64,000 nucleotides of DNA. Source: UBA1952 sp965200035. GTDB taxonomy: Bacteria; Bacteroidota; Bacteroidia; Chitinophagales; Chitinophagaceae. How positions within the stretch are numbered: the first letter of the stretch is position 1; each line of letters opens with the position of its first letter. The translations under genes were made by a program, and so were the position numbers. This document shows positions 25,475-34,193 of this stretch, piece by piece. The stretch is from contig OZ241334.1 of assembly GCA_965200035.1 (NCBI GenBank), positions 2,666,001 to 2,730,000 on the forward strand, in the 5' to 3' direction. The notes under the pieces are model-generated. The model was not told where the DNA came from and ran no database searches. It saw nothing but the letters and a program-made list of their open reading frames with translations.

Positions 25475-28400
25475 TTGCGTCTGAAATCGTTGGAAATAAA
25501 AGGGTTTAAATCTTTTGCAGATAAAACCCAGATACTGCTCGATCATCCGATCACCGGTATCGTAGGGCCGAATGGTTGCGGCAAAAGCAATATTGTAGAT
25601 GCTATCCGCTGGGTGATTGGTGAGCATAAGATCAAATCATTGCGCTCGGATAATCTGGAAGACCTCATCTTTAATGGCTCGCGCACCCGCTCGGGAAGCG
25701 GCATGGCGGAGGTATCGCTTACTTTTGAGAATACCCGCAATCTGCTGCCCACTGAATTTACAACCGTTACCATCACCCGTAAATTTTATAAGAACGGCGA
25801 AAGCGAATACAGGCTCAATGATGTGAGCTGCCGCCTCAAAGACATTCACAACCTGTTCCTCGATACCGGTGTAAGCAACGACAGCTACGCCATTATTGAA
25901 TTAGGCATGGTGGATGATATCATCAAAGATAAAGAAGGCAGCCGCCGCCGGATGTTGGAGCAGGCAGCCGGGATTTCTATTTATAAAACACGCAAGAAAG
26001 AAGCAAAACAAAAACTGGACGCCACCGAGCAGGACCTGAGCCGTATCGAGGATTTGCTCTTTGAGATTGGCAACAACCTGCGCACGCTCGAAAGCCAGGC
26101 CAGAAAAGCAGAGCGTTATTTCCAGATCAAAGGCGAATACAAAGAAGTAAGCGTTGAGCTGGCCAAAGCATCGCTAGAAGACTTCAATGACCAATACAAA
26201 GCGCTCAATGAGCAGCATGACCGTGAAAGCGACCGGAAGCTACAGCTCGACGCTGCTTCCGCCAACGAAGAAGCGACTGTAGAAAGCCAGAAAGTACAGC
26301 TTATCAGCAAAGAGCAGGAGCTGAGTGGATTGCAAAAAGCGTTCAACGATCTGCTGAACCGCATCCGTCAGCTGGAAAGTGAGAAAAAGCTGGCCTCACA
26401 GCGGCTGGAGCATCTGCGGGAAAGAGAAAAAAACCTGACCGATTTCCTGAGCGGTGCGGGGCAGCAATTGGAGCAAATAGAAGAATCCATTGCTTTTGCA
26501 GACCGCCAGATACAGACAGAAGTTGAAAGCCTCGAAGACCTGCGCGACCAGCTCGAATCGCTGCGTGCCAATGTGGATGAGCATCGCGAAGCCTTTGATG
26601 CGAGAAAGCGCCTGCTCGATTCTATGCGTGGCGAATTACAGGGCATCCAGCGCCAGCAGTTTGATGCGGAAAAGAAAGTAGCTATTGCAGATACTTCTGT
26701 GATGAATATACAGCGCAGTATGCAGCAGGTGCAGGATGAGCGCGCGCAGCGCATGGGCCAGATCAGCCAGATCAACCATGAGCGCGTAGATGCGGAAGTA
26801 ACGCTGCAGGATAAGCATGATGATCTGCAATCTTTAGTAAAGCGTCAGGAAGAGGTGAAAGAAAGAATCCTCGAAAGCCAGTCGCAGCTTGAATCTTACC
26901 GGGCACAGCTTGTAGAGGAAAACCGGAAGCTCGACAGCCGCCGCAATGAGCATGATCTGCTGAAATCGCTCGTGGAAAGCCTGGAAGGCTATCCGGACAG
27001 CATCAAATTTCTGGCCCGGAATAAAGACTGGCAGGCCAGCGCGCCATTGTTCTCAGACGTATTTATTGTAAAGCCCGAATACCGCACAGCGCTTGAAAGC
27101 GTGCTCGATCAATACCTCAATTATTATGTAGTTGAGAATATCGAAGAAGCTGCGCAGGCAATCAGATTGCTCGAAGGAGCGAAGAAAGGAAAAGCCAATT
27201 TTTTCCTGCTCGATAAAGTAGCGCCAAGGCCGGATGAACTGATTGCCGAACCGGTACATGCAGGAAATTACATGCACGCGCTGGATGCGGTAGAGGTAGA
27301 TGAGCGCTATATGCCGCTGGCGAAATTCCTGCTGCATGGAGTATATATCTACGATCAGCTTCCGGAAAATGCTTATGCGCCGGGCTATGTGCTGGTGGAT
27401 AAAAGCGGTCGTTTCCGTAGTGGCCGCTATGCAGCGAATGGCGGCTCGGTAGGCATTTTTGAAGGAAATAAAATTGGCCGCGCCAAGAACCTTGAGCGCC
27501 TTGCACATGAGATCGGCGAGCTTACTAATATCACTAATAATCTGCGCCAGCACATCGCCGATACACAGACCCGCCTTACCGGATTTAATCAGGCATTGAA
27601 TGATCGCGCTATCGAAGCTTCCCGGCAGGACATCAATCGCATTCAAAATCATGTGGTGAATCTCACCCACCGCGCAGAGAATTTTGAGCATCTGAATGTG
27701 ACTAGCGAGCATCGCCTCGCAGATCTTCAGCAGCAATTGGAGCATACCCAGGACAGCATCTACGATACCCGCTCAGGCCTTGAGCAGATCAACGATCAAC
27801 TGGGGCAGATGCACACCGGCATTCAGCAGGCCGAGCGCGAATTCAGTGCGGTAGAGATGGAGTTCAACATGGCCACGCAGCAGTACAACCAGCAGAATAT
27901 TCAGTACACCAGGCAACAAAGCAAGCTGGAAAATCTGAAGCAGGAACTGGCTTTCCGCAACAATCAGCTGAACGATACACAGCGCCAGATTGCTCAGAAC
28001 AAAGATCAGCTGCAACAGACCACTTTGCATCTTGCGGAAACAGAAGGCAGGCTGCACGGAGGTGATACAGAGCTTTATGAACTGCTTACTAAGAAAGAAA
28101 AAGATGAGCGCGAGCTCAATGAAAAAGACCGGGCTTATTATGAACTGCGGAATGCAGTAAGTACCCAGGAAAGCGCCTTATCACAGAAGCGCCGCGAGCG
28201 TGAGCAGGCAGATACCATCCTGAACAGCATCAAAGACAAGCTCAATGAGATGAAGCTGAAGCTGGCGGGAATGAAAGAACGGCTGAGCGTTGAGTTCAAG
28301 GTAAATCTTGAAGAAATACTGGACCAGCCGCGCAATACCGAGCAAAGCGTAGATGAGCTCAATGCCGAAGCCGAGCGCATGAAAAAGCGGCTCGAAAATA

Positions 28401-29005
28401 TGGGAGAAGTGAATCCCACTGCTATCGAAGCCTATACCGAGATCAAGGCGCGCCATGACTTTATTGTAGAGCAAAAAACTGATCTGGTGGATGCCAAAGA
28501 TTCCCTGCTGGCCACCATCGAAGAAGTAGAGCTGACTGCCAACACCAAGTTCCGCGAAACATTTGACGCCGTACGGGCCAATTTCGTGGAAGTATTTAAA
28601 GCCCTGTTCACCGCCGAAGATGCGGCAGACCTGCGCCTCACCGATCCGGATAATGTGGCGGACAGCGGCATCGAAATATATGCACAGCCAAAAGGCAAGC
28701 GCCCGAGTACGCTGACGCAGCTTTCGGGTGGAGAGAAGACCCTTACTTCTACGGCCTTCCTGTTTGCCATTTACCTCATCAAGCCGGCGCCGTTCTGTAT
28801 TCTGGATGAAGTAGATGCTCCGCTGGATGACGCCAATGTGGGCAAGTTCACCAATATGATCCGTCAGTTCTCGAACAATTCTCAGTTCATCATCGTTACG
28901 CACAACAAGCAAACGATGGCTGCGGTAGATGTGATCTATGGCGTGACCATGCAGGAGCCCGGTGTGAGCAAGCTCGTGCCGGTGGATTTCAGAAGCCTGA
29001 ATTGA
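25475..29005 (+). CDS. smc: Chromosome partition protein SMC
   Basis: A 1176-residue ATPase that, with kleisin partners, folds and helps separate chromosomes. The N-terminal half of the ATPase has Walker A GPNGCGKSN at 31-39. Two long coiled-coil arms flank a hinge in the middle (around residues 505-670, with YRTALESVLDQYLNYYVVEN). Near the C-terminus are the signature LSGGEKTLTSTA and Walker B CILDEVDAPLDDAN. The start codon is TTG at 25475; the protein begins with the conserved RLKSLEIKGFKSFADKT, so this start is secure. A bidirectional terminator follows. The kleisin and ScpB genes are not in the window. Confidence 0.97.
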   Translation: MRLKSLEIKGFKSFADKTQILLDHPITGIVGPNGCGKSNIVDAIRWVIGEHKIKSLRSDNLEDLIFNGSRTRSGSGMAEVSLTFENTRNLLPTEFTTVTITRKFYKNGESEYRLNDVSCRLKDIHNLFLDTGVSNDSYAIIELGMVDDIIKDKEGSRRRMLEQAAGISIYKTRKKEAKQKLDATEQDLSRIEDLLFEIGNNLRTLESQARKAERYFQIKGEYKEVSVELAKASLEDFNDQYKALNEQHDRESDRKLQLDAASANEEATVESQKVQLISKEQELSGLQKAFNDLLNRIRQLESEKKLASQRLEHLREREKNLTDFLSGAGQQLEQIEESIAFADRQIQTEVESLEDLRDQLESLRANVDEHREAFDARKRLLDSMRGELQGIQRQQFDAEKKVAIADTSVMNIQRSMQQVQDERAQRMGQISQINHERVDAEVTLQDKHDDLQSLVKRQEEVKERILESQSQLESYRAQLVEENRKLDSRRNEHDLLKSLVESLEGYPDSIKFLARNKDWQASAPLFSDVFIVKPEYRTALESVLDQYLNYYVVENIEEAAQAIRLLEGAKKGKANFFLLDKVAPRPDELIAEPVHAGNYMHALDAVEVDERYMPLAKFLLHGVYIYDQLPENAYAPGYVLVDKSGRFRSGRYAANGGSVGIFEGNKIGRAKNLERLAHEIGELTNITNNLRQHIADTQTRLTGFNQALNDRAIEASRQDINRIQNHVVNLTHRAENFEHLNVTSEHRLADLQQQLEHTQDSIYDTRSGLEQINDQLGQMHTGIQQAEREFSAVEMEFNMATQQYNQQNIQYTRQQSKLENLKQELAFRNNQLNDTQRQIAQNKDQLQQTTLHLAETEGRLHGGDTELYELLTKKEKDERELNEKDRAYYELRNAVSTQESALSQKRREREQADTILNSIKDKLNEMKLKLAGMKERLSVEFKVNLEEILDQPRNTEQSVDELNAEAERMKKRLENMGEVNPTAIEAYTEIKARHDFIVEQKTDLVDAKDSLLATIEEVELTANTKFRETFDAVRANFVEVFKALFTAEDAADLRLTDPDNVADSGIEIYAQPKGKRPSTLTQLSGGEKTLTSTAFLFAIYLIKPAPFCILDEVDAPLDDANVGKFTNMIRQFSNNSQFIIVTHNKQTMAAVDVIYGVTMQEPGVSKLVPVDFRSLN

Positions 29006-29036
29006 TGAAGAAGCTTATAGCTGTTTGTAACAAATA

Positions 29037-29070
29037 AAATACCCGGTGCGCTTACGGACCGGGTATTTTT
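29037..29070. terminator. Bidirectional terminator between smc and the M4 protease gene
   Basis: AAATACCCGGT pairs exactly with ACCGGGTATTT across a 10-base loop, with T residues after it. It sits between convergent genes. Confidence 0.85.
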
Positions 29071-29097
29071 GAGCAATGGACAGATCAGAAAAAGCGC

Positions 29098-31227
29098 TTA
29101 ATTCCTGATCACGATCTGCACCGCATTAGTCTGTTCTCCGTCTCTGACGGTAAGCGTGTAAATGCCGCTGGGCAACTGGCGAACGGATACATACTCTTTA
29201 TAGGCCTTACCGCTCGCATGATTGCTGATTACAGCTTTGCCAGATACATCGGTGAGGATGTATTGGATGCCATTGTTGCTGCTGTTGCCTTCCAGTACAA
29301 AATAGCCGCTTGCAGGGTTCGGATAAACGCTGAAGGCGGGCTGCGCACCAATACGTGGTATGGCCAGGCCGGGTGTTACCTGGATAGAGCGTTTTAAAGT
29401 GTCTGTGCACATACTGTTAGCGGCTACCAACACAATCTGGTGCGACCCTGTTGTCGAAAATTTGCAGCTATCGCTGACTTTGCTGCTGGTGAGCGCGCCA
29501 TCTGTAAACCATTGTACGGAAGTAGCGTGGGTAGAAGTGCTCTGCAACTGAACATATTCACGGGCAGCCACACTGGCCGGTAATGCATTCGCAGAAGCTG
29601 TTACAACATTTGCACTCGGAAACTTATTGCCCACGCCTACTGCATACCATGCGTTGGTCGTCTGAATGACTTCATTAGAGCATTTACCGAACAAATCTTC
29701 CGCTGCCTCAATGCTATACATACGTGCATCTGAATACTCGGAAAAAGGCGTCAGATAATTGGTCAGGCTGCGGTACACAATAGCGGCGGCTTTATCAAAG
29801 CCAATACCTGTAACGGAATAGCTGTGGTTCAGATCATTGGTGCCTGTCTTGCCTGTAGTAAGGATGTAGTACCAATAGTTCTGCACGTTGGAATTGGTAT
29901 GTACGCCGCCTTCATCGTCTGTGCCGGTGTACCAGTAAGTGCCGCCATAGGTATCGGGGGCCTGTCCTGTCCTGGGGTTAGACATGTTCCGCATGATCGA
30001 GCCATCATTAAAGATTTCCTTGCCTATATACCAGGTAAAAGTAGAAGGCTTGTACTTCTTCTCAATCGTCTTGCCGAATATATCGCTGAATGATTCATTC
30101 AGCGCTCCTGATTCATATTCGTAGTTTAAGTTGGCAGAATACTGGGTCACAGCGTGCGTGAATTCATGCCCTATAATATCCAGACTTGTCAGTGGCCTCA
30201 TTCCTACAGAAAGGTCACCATCGCCGAATACAATCTCCTGACCATCCCAGAAAGCATTGGCAAAATTTACATCAAAATGCACATATCCGTCAATCTCACT
30301 GCCCAGATTGTCAAAGCTGTTCCGCCCGTGCGTGCTGTCGTAATAATCATAAATGCGCTGTAAGCCCCAGTGCACATCATATTCAGCGCCTCTTGTGCCG
30401 GCGGTATCAGTCCATGTATTCGTCGTGTTTATAAAATCATAAGAGTCGGAAGTAGAGTTTTGCATATCCAGCGTGTGAATGCCCGTACCGCGCGTTTCAT
30501 CAAAAAGCTGAAAATAATTTGGCGCAGTAGAATCGGTCACCATCTGGCGCATACTGCTGTATTTCGTATAAGCCGTACCACGCGAATGCATATCCATAAG
30601 CTTATTCTGCTCCCAGATAATATGGCCATCCACTGCATCCACATACACGCACGCACGCCTGAGCGGCTTCAGCGCATAGATGTCAAACTTCCAGGCCAGT
30701 GAGAAATTTCCTTTGGTAGCGTTTCCTTTTTCGGGTGCCCACACCAGTTCGCCTTTGGGTAGCGTTCTTTCTTGTTTTTTATTAAAAGCATTGTGGTCCC
30801 ATGCATATTCCGTTGCCTGAAAAACATCAAGCGCCTTCGTCAACGCGGCGCTTTCCGTCAGTGCCGGCACAGTAGCCGGATTATTTACCGGAAAGAGATC
30901 TCCATTGCAGCTGATTACCTGATTATTCCGGACGTGCAAGATCAGCACAGCGCCTTCTACAACGCGTCCATGGCACCATTGAGCATAACGGATATGCTCC
31001 ATGCCCATATTATCCTTATCCGTACGCAGGTGCCTGAAAGTCATGTCGTTGCCGAGCTGATAAGTCTTGTGCAGATAGCTCAGGCATTCTTCCGGTGACC
31101 GCAGATCTGCTGCACTTTCAAAACGCTGAAATACGGGTAGTATCCTGTGCTCTTTCATGCGGATATTCTGAGCATGCAGGTTACCTGCAAGTACGCAGGC
31201 AAGTAGGGCTATAGTAAATTTTTTCAA
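29098..31227 (-). CDS. Secreted M4 (thermolysin-like) metalloprotease with T9SS sorting domain
   Basis: A 709-residue zinc protease. A signal peptide (KKFTIALLACVLAGNLHAQ) is followed by an FTP/PepSY-type propeptide, then the catalytic domain with zinc ligands HEFTH at 354-358 and E378 in GALNESFSD. A short PKD-like or Ig-like segment follows, then a type A sorting domain (FSVYPNPASGYFVLEG, QLPSGIYTLTV). The start codon is TTG at 31227; a longer frame to 31320 would put 31 extra residues before the signal peptide. T9SS export to the medium or surface is expected. It converges with smc across a strong terminator. Confidence 0.94.
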   Translation of the reverse strand: MKKFTIALLACVLAGNLHAQNIRMKEHRILPVFQRFESAADLRSPEECLSYLHKTYQLGNDMTFRHLRTDKDNMGMEHIRYAQWCHGRVVEGAVLILHVRNNQVISCNGDLFPVNNPATVPALTESAALTKALDVFQATEYAWDHNAFNKKQERTLPKGELVWAPEKGNATKGNFSLAWKFDIYALKPLRRACVYVDAVDGHIIWEQNKLMDMHSRGTAYTKYSSMRQMVTDSTAPNYFQLFDETRGTGIHTLDMQNSTSDSYDFINTTNTWTDTAGTRGAEYDVHWGLQRIYDYYDSTHGRNSFDNLGSEIDGYVHFDVNFANAFWDGQEIVFGDGDLSVGMRPLTSLDIIGHEFTHAVTQYSANLNYEYESGALNESFSDIFGKTIEKKYKPSTFTWYIGKEIFNDGSIMRNMSNPRTGQAPDTYGGTYWYTGTDDEGGVHTNSNVQNYWYYILTTGKTGTNDLNHSYSVTGIGFDKAAAIVYRSLTNYLTPFSEYSDARMYSIEAAEDLFGKCSNEVIQTTNAWYAVGVGNKFPSANVVTASANALPASVAAREYVQLQSTSTHATSVQWFTDGALTSSKVSDSCKFSTTGSHQIVLVAANSMCTDTLKRSIQVTPGLAIPRIGAQPAFSVYPNPASGYFVLEGNSSNNGIQYILTDVSGKAVISNHASGKAYKEYVSVRQLPSGIYTLTVRDGEQTNAVQIVIRN

Positions 31228-31365
31228 GAAGAATTGATTTTGCGCTAAAATACTGAAAAATGCAATGTAAGAGAAACCATGTATGTATCGGACGTTGGAC
31301 GTACAGGTTTTATTGGGCATCCAAGAAAATCAATGTTACTTTGTATTTCAAAGTACTTTTTAATT

Positions 31366-31905
31366 ATGAAACCCATTATTATTTCCTATCGTAAAGAACA
31401 TTCATTCCGCGAGCGGATGTTATTGTGGCTGCTTGGCAAAGTTGTACCCCTGCATGCACAGATATACCGGCGGCGCAAAGCCTGGGGCCTGACCCGGGAA
31501 GACCTGCTGCAATATCCTGTATCCACGCTTGGTCATGAATTGGGCCTGTTCCTGAAGCGGGAAGCGCTTCAGCCTGTTGACCGCATAGAGCGGCACGATG
31601 CCTTTCACCTGTTATTTGATTTCAATACCAGCCTGGATGATGAGGCAGCCATGCAGTTTTTCCTTATTGGCAATGGGAAAATATCGCCATTCACATTATC
31701 AACTGCACTGTTTACCGCGCTGGTCATGCCTGATAAATGGAAACGGTTTCATCAGGAATATCGCCGCGGGCAGCATGCAAGGTCGATTGCCAAATGGAAT
31801 TTCTTCAGGATACTGGATGAGCCTTTCGCAGATGTAAAAGCATTTATTTTTCGCCAGCCGGTAGATAATCCCGGTCTTTTCTGGAAATTATATCCTCATG
31901 TATGA
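31366..31905 (+). CDS. Coq4-family protein
   Basis: A 179-residue protein. The Coq4 metal-binding motif HDxxHx11E is intact: H77, D78, H81 and E93. Other family parts are LGHELGLFLKREAL before it and MQFFLIGNGKISPF after it. In ubiquinone producers COQ4 acts on the C1 position of the quinone ring. Bacteroidetes generally make menaquinone, so the role here is uncertain. ATG 31366 gives the family-like length. A short inverted repeat (ACTTTG / CAAAGT, 31338-31354) lies just upstream and may hold the divergent promoters. Confidence 0.8.
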   Translation: MKPIIISYRKEHSFRERMLLWLLGKVVPLHAQIYRRRKAWGLTREDLLQYPVSTLGHELGLFLKREALQPVDRIERHDAFHLLFDFNTSLDDEAAMQFFLIGNGKISPFTLSTALFTALVMPDKWKRFHQEYRRGQHARSIAKWNFFRILDEPFADVKAFIFRQPVDNPGLFWKLYPHV

Positions 31906-31974
31906 TGGGAGGTACAAGGTGGCGGCACGAACTTTTTCGCGCAATTAAGCGTACCGTACCTAACACGATTTATT

Positions 31975-32412
31975 ATGGAAACCAGGCAAAATAAAGCAAC
32001 GTATAACCGGCCGGAAGGTGACCGGGTACTGGATGGAACGCTGGTGCGTATGAATATACCGGATGCTGTGCGGCAGCTGAAAAGTGAACACGCATGGGAA
32101 AACGGCGACCGGAACGCAATCACGCTGCTGCATAACGATGCGCTGCGTATCGTATTGATTGCGTTAAAGCAGAATGCTGAAGTAAAGGCTCATACGCTGG
32201 AAGGCACATCCTGCTTACAGGTATTGGAAGGGAGAATTTGGATCGAGACGCTGGAGCAAAGCATGTCGCTAGATGAAGGCGATGCGCTGGCATTAACGCA
32301 AAGCCAGCCGCGGAGCTTTTTTGCTGAAACGGAAAGTGTGCTGATGCTCACTTTGGCAGGTGGAGGCACCAATGATTTCGATCTGGACTTTAATCAGCAA
32401 TCAACCTTTTAA
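31975..32412 (+). CDS. Cupin-domain protein
   Basis: A 145-residue single-domain protein. Cupin features are KAHTLEGTSCLQVLEGRIWIE (first motif) and LDEGDALALTQSQPRSFFAETESVLMLTL (second motif). The usual metal-binding histidines are partly missing: motif 1 has only one histidine (H in KAHTLEG), so metal binding is doubtful. Function unknown. It starts 69 bp after the Coq4-like gene and may share its transcript; a strong terminator follows. Confidence 0.75.
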   Translation: METRQNKATYNRPEGDRVLDGTLVRMNIPDAVRQLKSEHAWENGDRNAITLLHNDALRIVLIALKQNAEVKAHTLEGTSCLQVLEGRIWIETLEQSMSLDEGDALALTQSQPRSFFAETESVLMLTLAGGGTNDFDLDFNQQSTF

Positions 32413-32421
32413 GAAAAGCGC

Positions 32422-32463
32422 AAAAAGAAAGAGCGGCAGAATCCCCTGCCGCTCTTTCTTTTA
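32422..32463. terminator. Bidirectional terminator between cupin and transketolase genes
   Basis: AGAAAGAGCGGCAG pairs with CTGCCGCTCTTTCT across a short loop, with A and T tracts on either side, between convergent genes. Confidence 0.88.
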
Positions 32464-32473
32464 TCCTTAAATA

Positions 32474-33313
32474 TCAATAGTCTGCGTCTGTCAGTTGAAG
32501 CTGCGAAAGTGCTTTTGCCAACTGCTCGTCGTTGGGCGCAATGCCGTGCCATTCATGGGTGCCTTCCATAAAGTCCACGCCTTTGCCCATAGCTGTGCGC
32601 ATCAGAATAACTACCGGCTTGCCTTTGCCCATAAAAGTTTTGGCTTTTTCCAGCGTATTCACCACTTCAGTCATATTATTTCCATCCATCTCAAGCACCT
32701 GCCAGTTAAAAGCGGCAAACTTTGCATTGAGCGATTCCACATTCATTACAGCGCTTGTGGGTCCGTCTATCTGCTGTCCGTTTACATCTATCGTAGCAAT
32801 CAGGTTATCAATCTTGTGGTGAGCGGCAAACATGATGGCTTCCCAGTTCTGTCCTTCATCCAGCTCGCCATCTCCGTGCAATGAATAAACGATGCGGTCA
32901 TCGCCATTCAGTTTCTTGCTCATGGCAGCACCGCAGGCCACGCTCATGCCTTGTCCCAAAGAACCGCTGGCAATACGGATGCCCGGCAGATGCTCATGCG
33001 TGGTAGGGTGGCCCTGCAGTCTTGAATCGAGCTTACGGAAGGTGCTGAGCTCAGATAATGGAAAATAACCGGCACGGGCCAGCACGCTGTACATGACCGG
33101 CGAAATGTGACCATTGGAAAGGAAGAAAATATCTTCGCCTGCACCATCCATATGAAAATCCGGATTGTGCTTCATGGTATGAAAATAAAGAGCCACCATA
33201 AAGTCCGCGCAGCCCAGCGAACCGCCCGGATGACCGCTTTGTATGGCGTGCACCATACGTACAATATCCCGGCGCACCTGACCGGCAATCTTTTCCAGTT
33301 GCTGAATATCCAT
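32474..33313 (-). CDS. Transketolase, N-terminal subunit of a split enzyme
   Basis: A 279-residue protein covering only the thiamine-pyrophosphate-binding half of transketolase, which moves two-carbon units in the pentose phosphate pathway. Motifs: GHPGGSLG near residue 27, GSLGQGMSVACG, and the diphosphate/Mg motif GDGELDEGQNWEA. The pyrimidine-binding and C-terminal half, normally encoded by the next gene in split systems, is not adjacent: downstream is a terminator and a convergent cupin gene. The partner must lie outside the window. ATG 33313 is preferred; a frame to 33343 adds a non-conserved stretch. It has its own -7 box. Confidence 0.93.
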   Translation of the reverse strand: MDIQQLEKIAGQVRRDIVRMVHAIQSGHPGGSLGCADFMVALYFHTMKHNPDFHMDGAGEDIFFLSNGHISPVMYSVLARAGYFPLSELSTFRKLDSRLQGHPTTHEHLPGIRIASGSLGQGMSVACGAAMSKKLNGDDRIVYSLHGDGELDEGQNWEAIMFAAHHKIDNLIATIDVNGQQIDGPTSAVMNVESLNAKFAAFNWQVLEMDGNNMTEVVNTLEKAKTFMGKGKPVVILMRTAMGKGVDFMEGTHEWHGIAPNDEQLAKALSQLQLTDADY

Positions 33314-33340
33314 AAAGATGAAGATGATTGGTTGTGGCCG

Positions 33341-33348
33341 CAAAGGTA
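33341..33348 (-). promoter_or_regulatory. -7 box for the transketolase gene
   Basis: The minus strand reads TACCTTTG, an exact TAnnTTTG match, 27 bases before the start codon, placing an independent promoter between recR and this gene. Confidence 0.55.
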
Positions 33349-33388
33349 GGGCGGGAGGTGGGAGGAGGCAAATTTAGCCGCCGTTTTT

Positions 33389-34009
33389 TCAACGGGTGCT
33401 TACATAGTTTTCTACCGGCAGCCTTTTGGCGATAGAGCGTGCCAGCGTCATCTCATCCGCATATTCCAGCTCGCCGCCGAAGGCAATGCCTCTGGCGATG
33501 GTCGTAATCTTTACCGGATGATTTTTGAGCTGCTGCGAGATGTAATAAACCGTTGTATCGCCCTCGATCGTAGGGCTTAATGCCATGATCAGTTCTTCCA
33601 CGCCTTGCCCGGCCACACGCTGTTGCAACGGCATTATATTCAGCTGATCGGGACCAATGCCATCGAGGGGAGACAGGATGCCGCCAAGCACATGATACAG
33701 GCCATTGTACTGCTGCGTGCTTTCAATGGCTATTACATCACGGATACTTTCCACCACGCATACCTGTGTGCGGTTGCGCGAGCCATTGGAGCAGATAGCG
33801 CATATTTCCGTATCCGATACATTGTGGCAGATATTGCAGTGGCGTATCTGCTCGCGCATCAGCGCTAATGCATTGGTAAAGCCCGCCACATCATCCTTCT
33901 CCATTTTAAGGAGATGAAGCACCATTCTGAGCGCTGTTTTCCTGCCTATGCCCGGTAGCTTTGAGAAAGCCCCGACTGCGTCTTCAATTAATTTGGATGA
34001 AAAAACCAT
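33389..34009 (-). CDS. recR: Recombination mediator protein RecR
   Basis: A 206-residue protein that works with RecF/RecO to load RecA at gaps. The helix-hairpin-helix (FSKLPGIGRKTALRM) is at 16-29, the four-cysteine zinc finger uses C58, C61, C70 and C73, and the Toprim domain follows (CVVESIRDVIAIES, YHVLGGILSPLDGIGPD). Everything is standard. ATG 34009 gives the conserved start; a longer frame to 34159 does not match the family. An exact -7 box lies 39 bases upstream. Confidence 0.97.
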   Translation of the reverse strand: MVFSSKLIEDAVGAFSKLPGIGRKTALRMVLHLLKMEKDDVAGFTNALALMREQIRHCNICHNVSDTEICAICSNGSRNRTQVCVVESIRDVIAIESTQQYNGLYHVLGGILSPLDGIGPDQLNIMPLQQRVAGQGVEELIMALSPTIEGDTTVYYISQQLKNHPVKITTIARGIAFGGELEYADEMTLARSIAKRLPVENYVSTR

Positions 34010-34048
34010 GCTGAAAAATACGTTCCTGTCTTGTTGAAAGTCTATCTG

Positions 34049-34056
34049 CAAATATA
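34049..34056 (-). promoter_or_regulatory. -7 box of the recR promoter
   Basis: The minus strand reads TATATTTG, an exact match to TAnnTTTG. Confidence 0.5.
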
Positions 34057-34193
34057 CGAAATGCCTTGCTGATATTGGGTTTGGACCGGATTCGCGTATG
34101 TTATCGAACTGTAAACTAAAAATAAGATTTTTTGGATGAGTTATGTTGTGTGTTGACATTTAACCCTATATTGCGGGCTAAAATCAAAAAAAA

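Noticed and set aside
27053..27745. Minus-strand open frame of 230 codons
   Set aside because: Antisense of the smc hinge region with no family match.
31975..32412. Cupin gene as a metal-dependent dioxygenase
   Set aside because: Most metal-binding histidines of the cupin motifs are missing, so no enzyme activity is claimed.
34153..34158. TTGACA as a classical -35 element for the gene at 34194
   Set aside because: The spacing to any -10-like hexamer is wrong, and promoters in this phylum use TAnnTTTG-type boxes.
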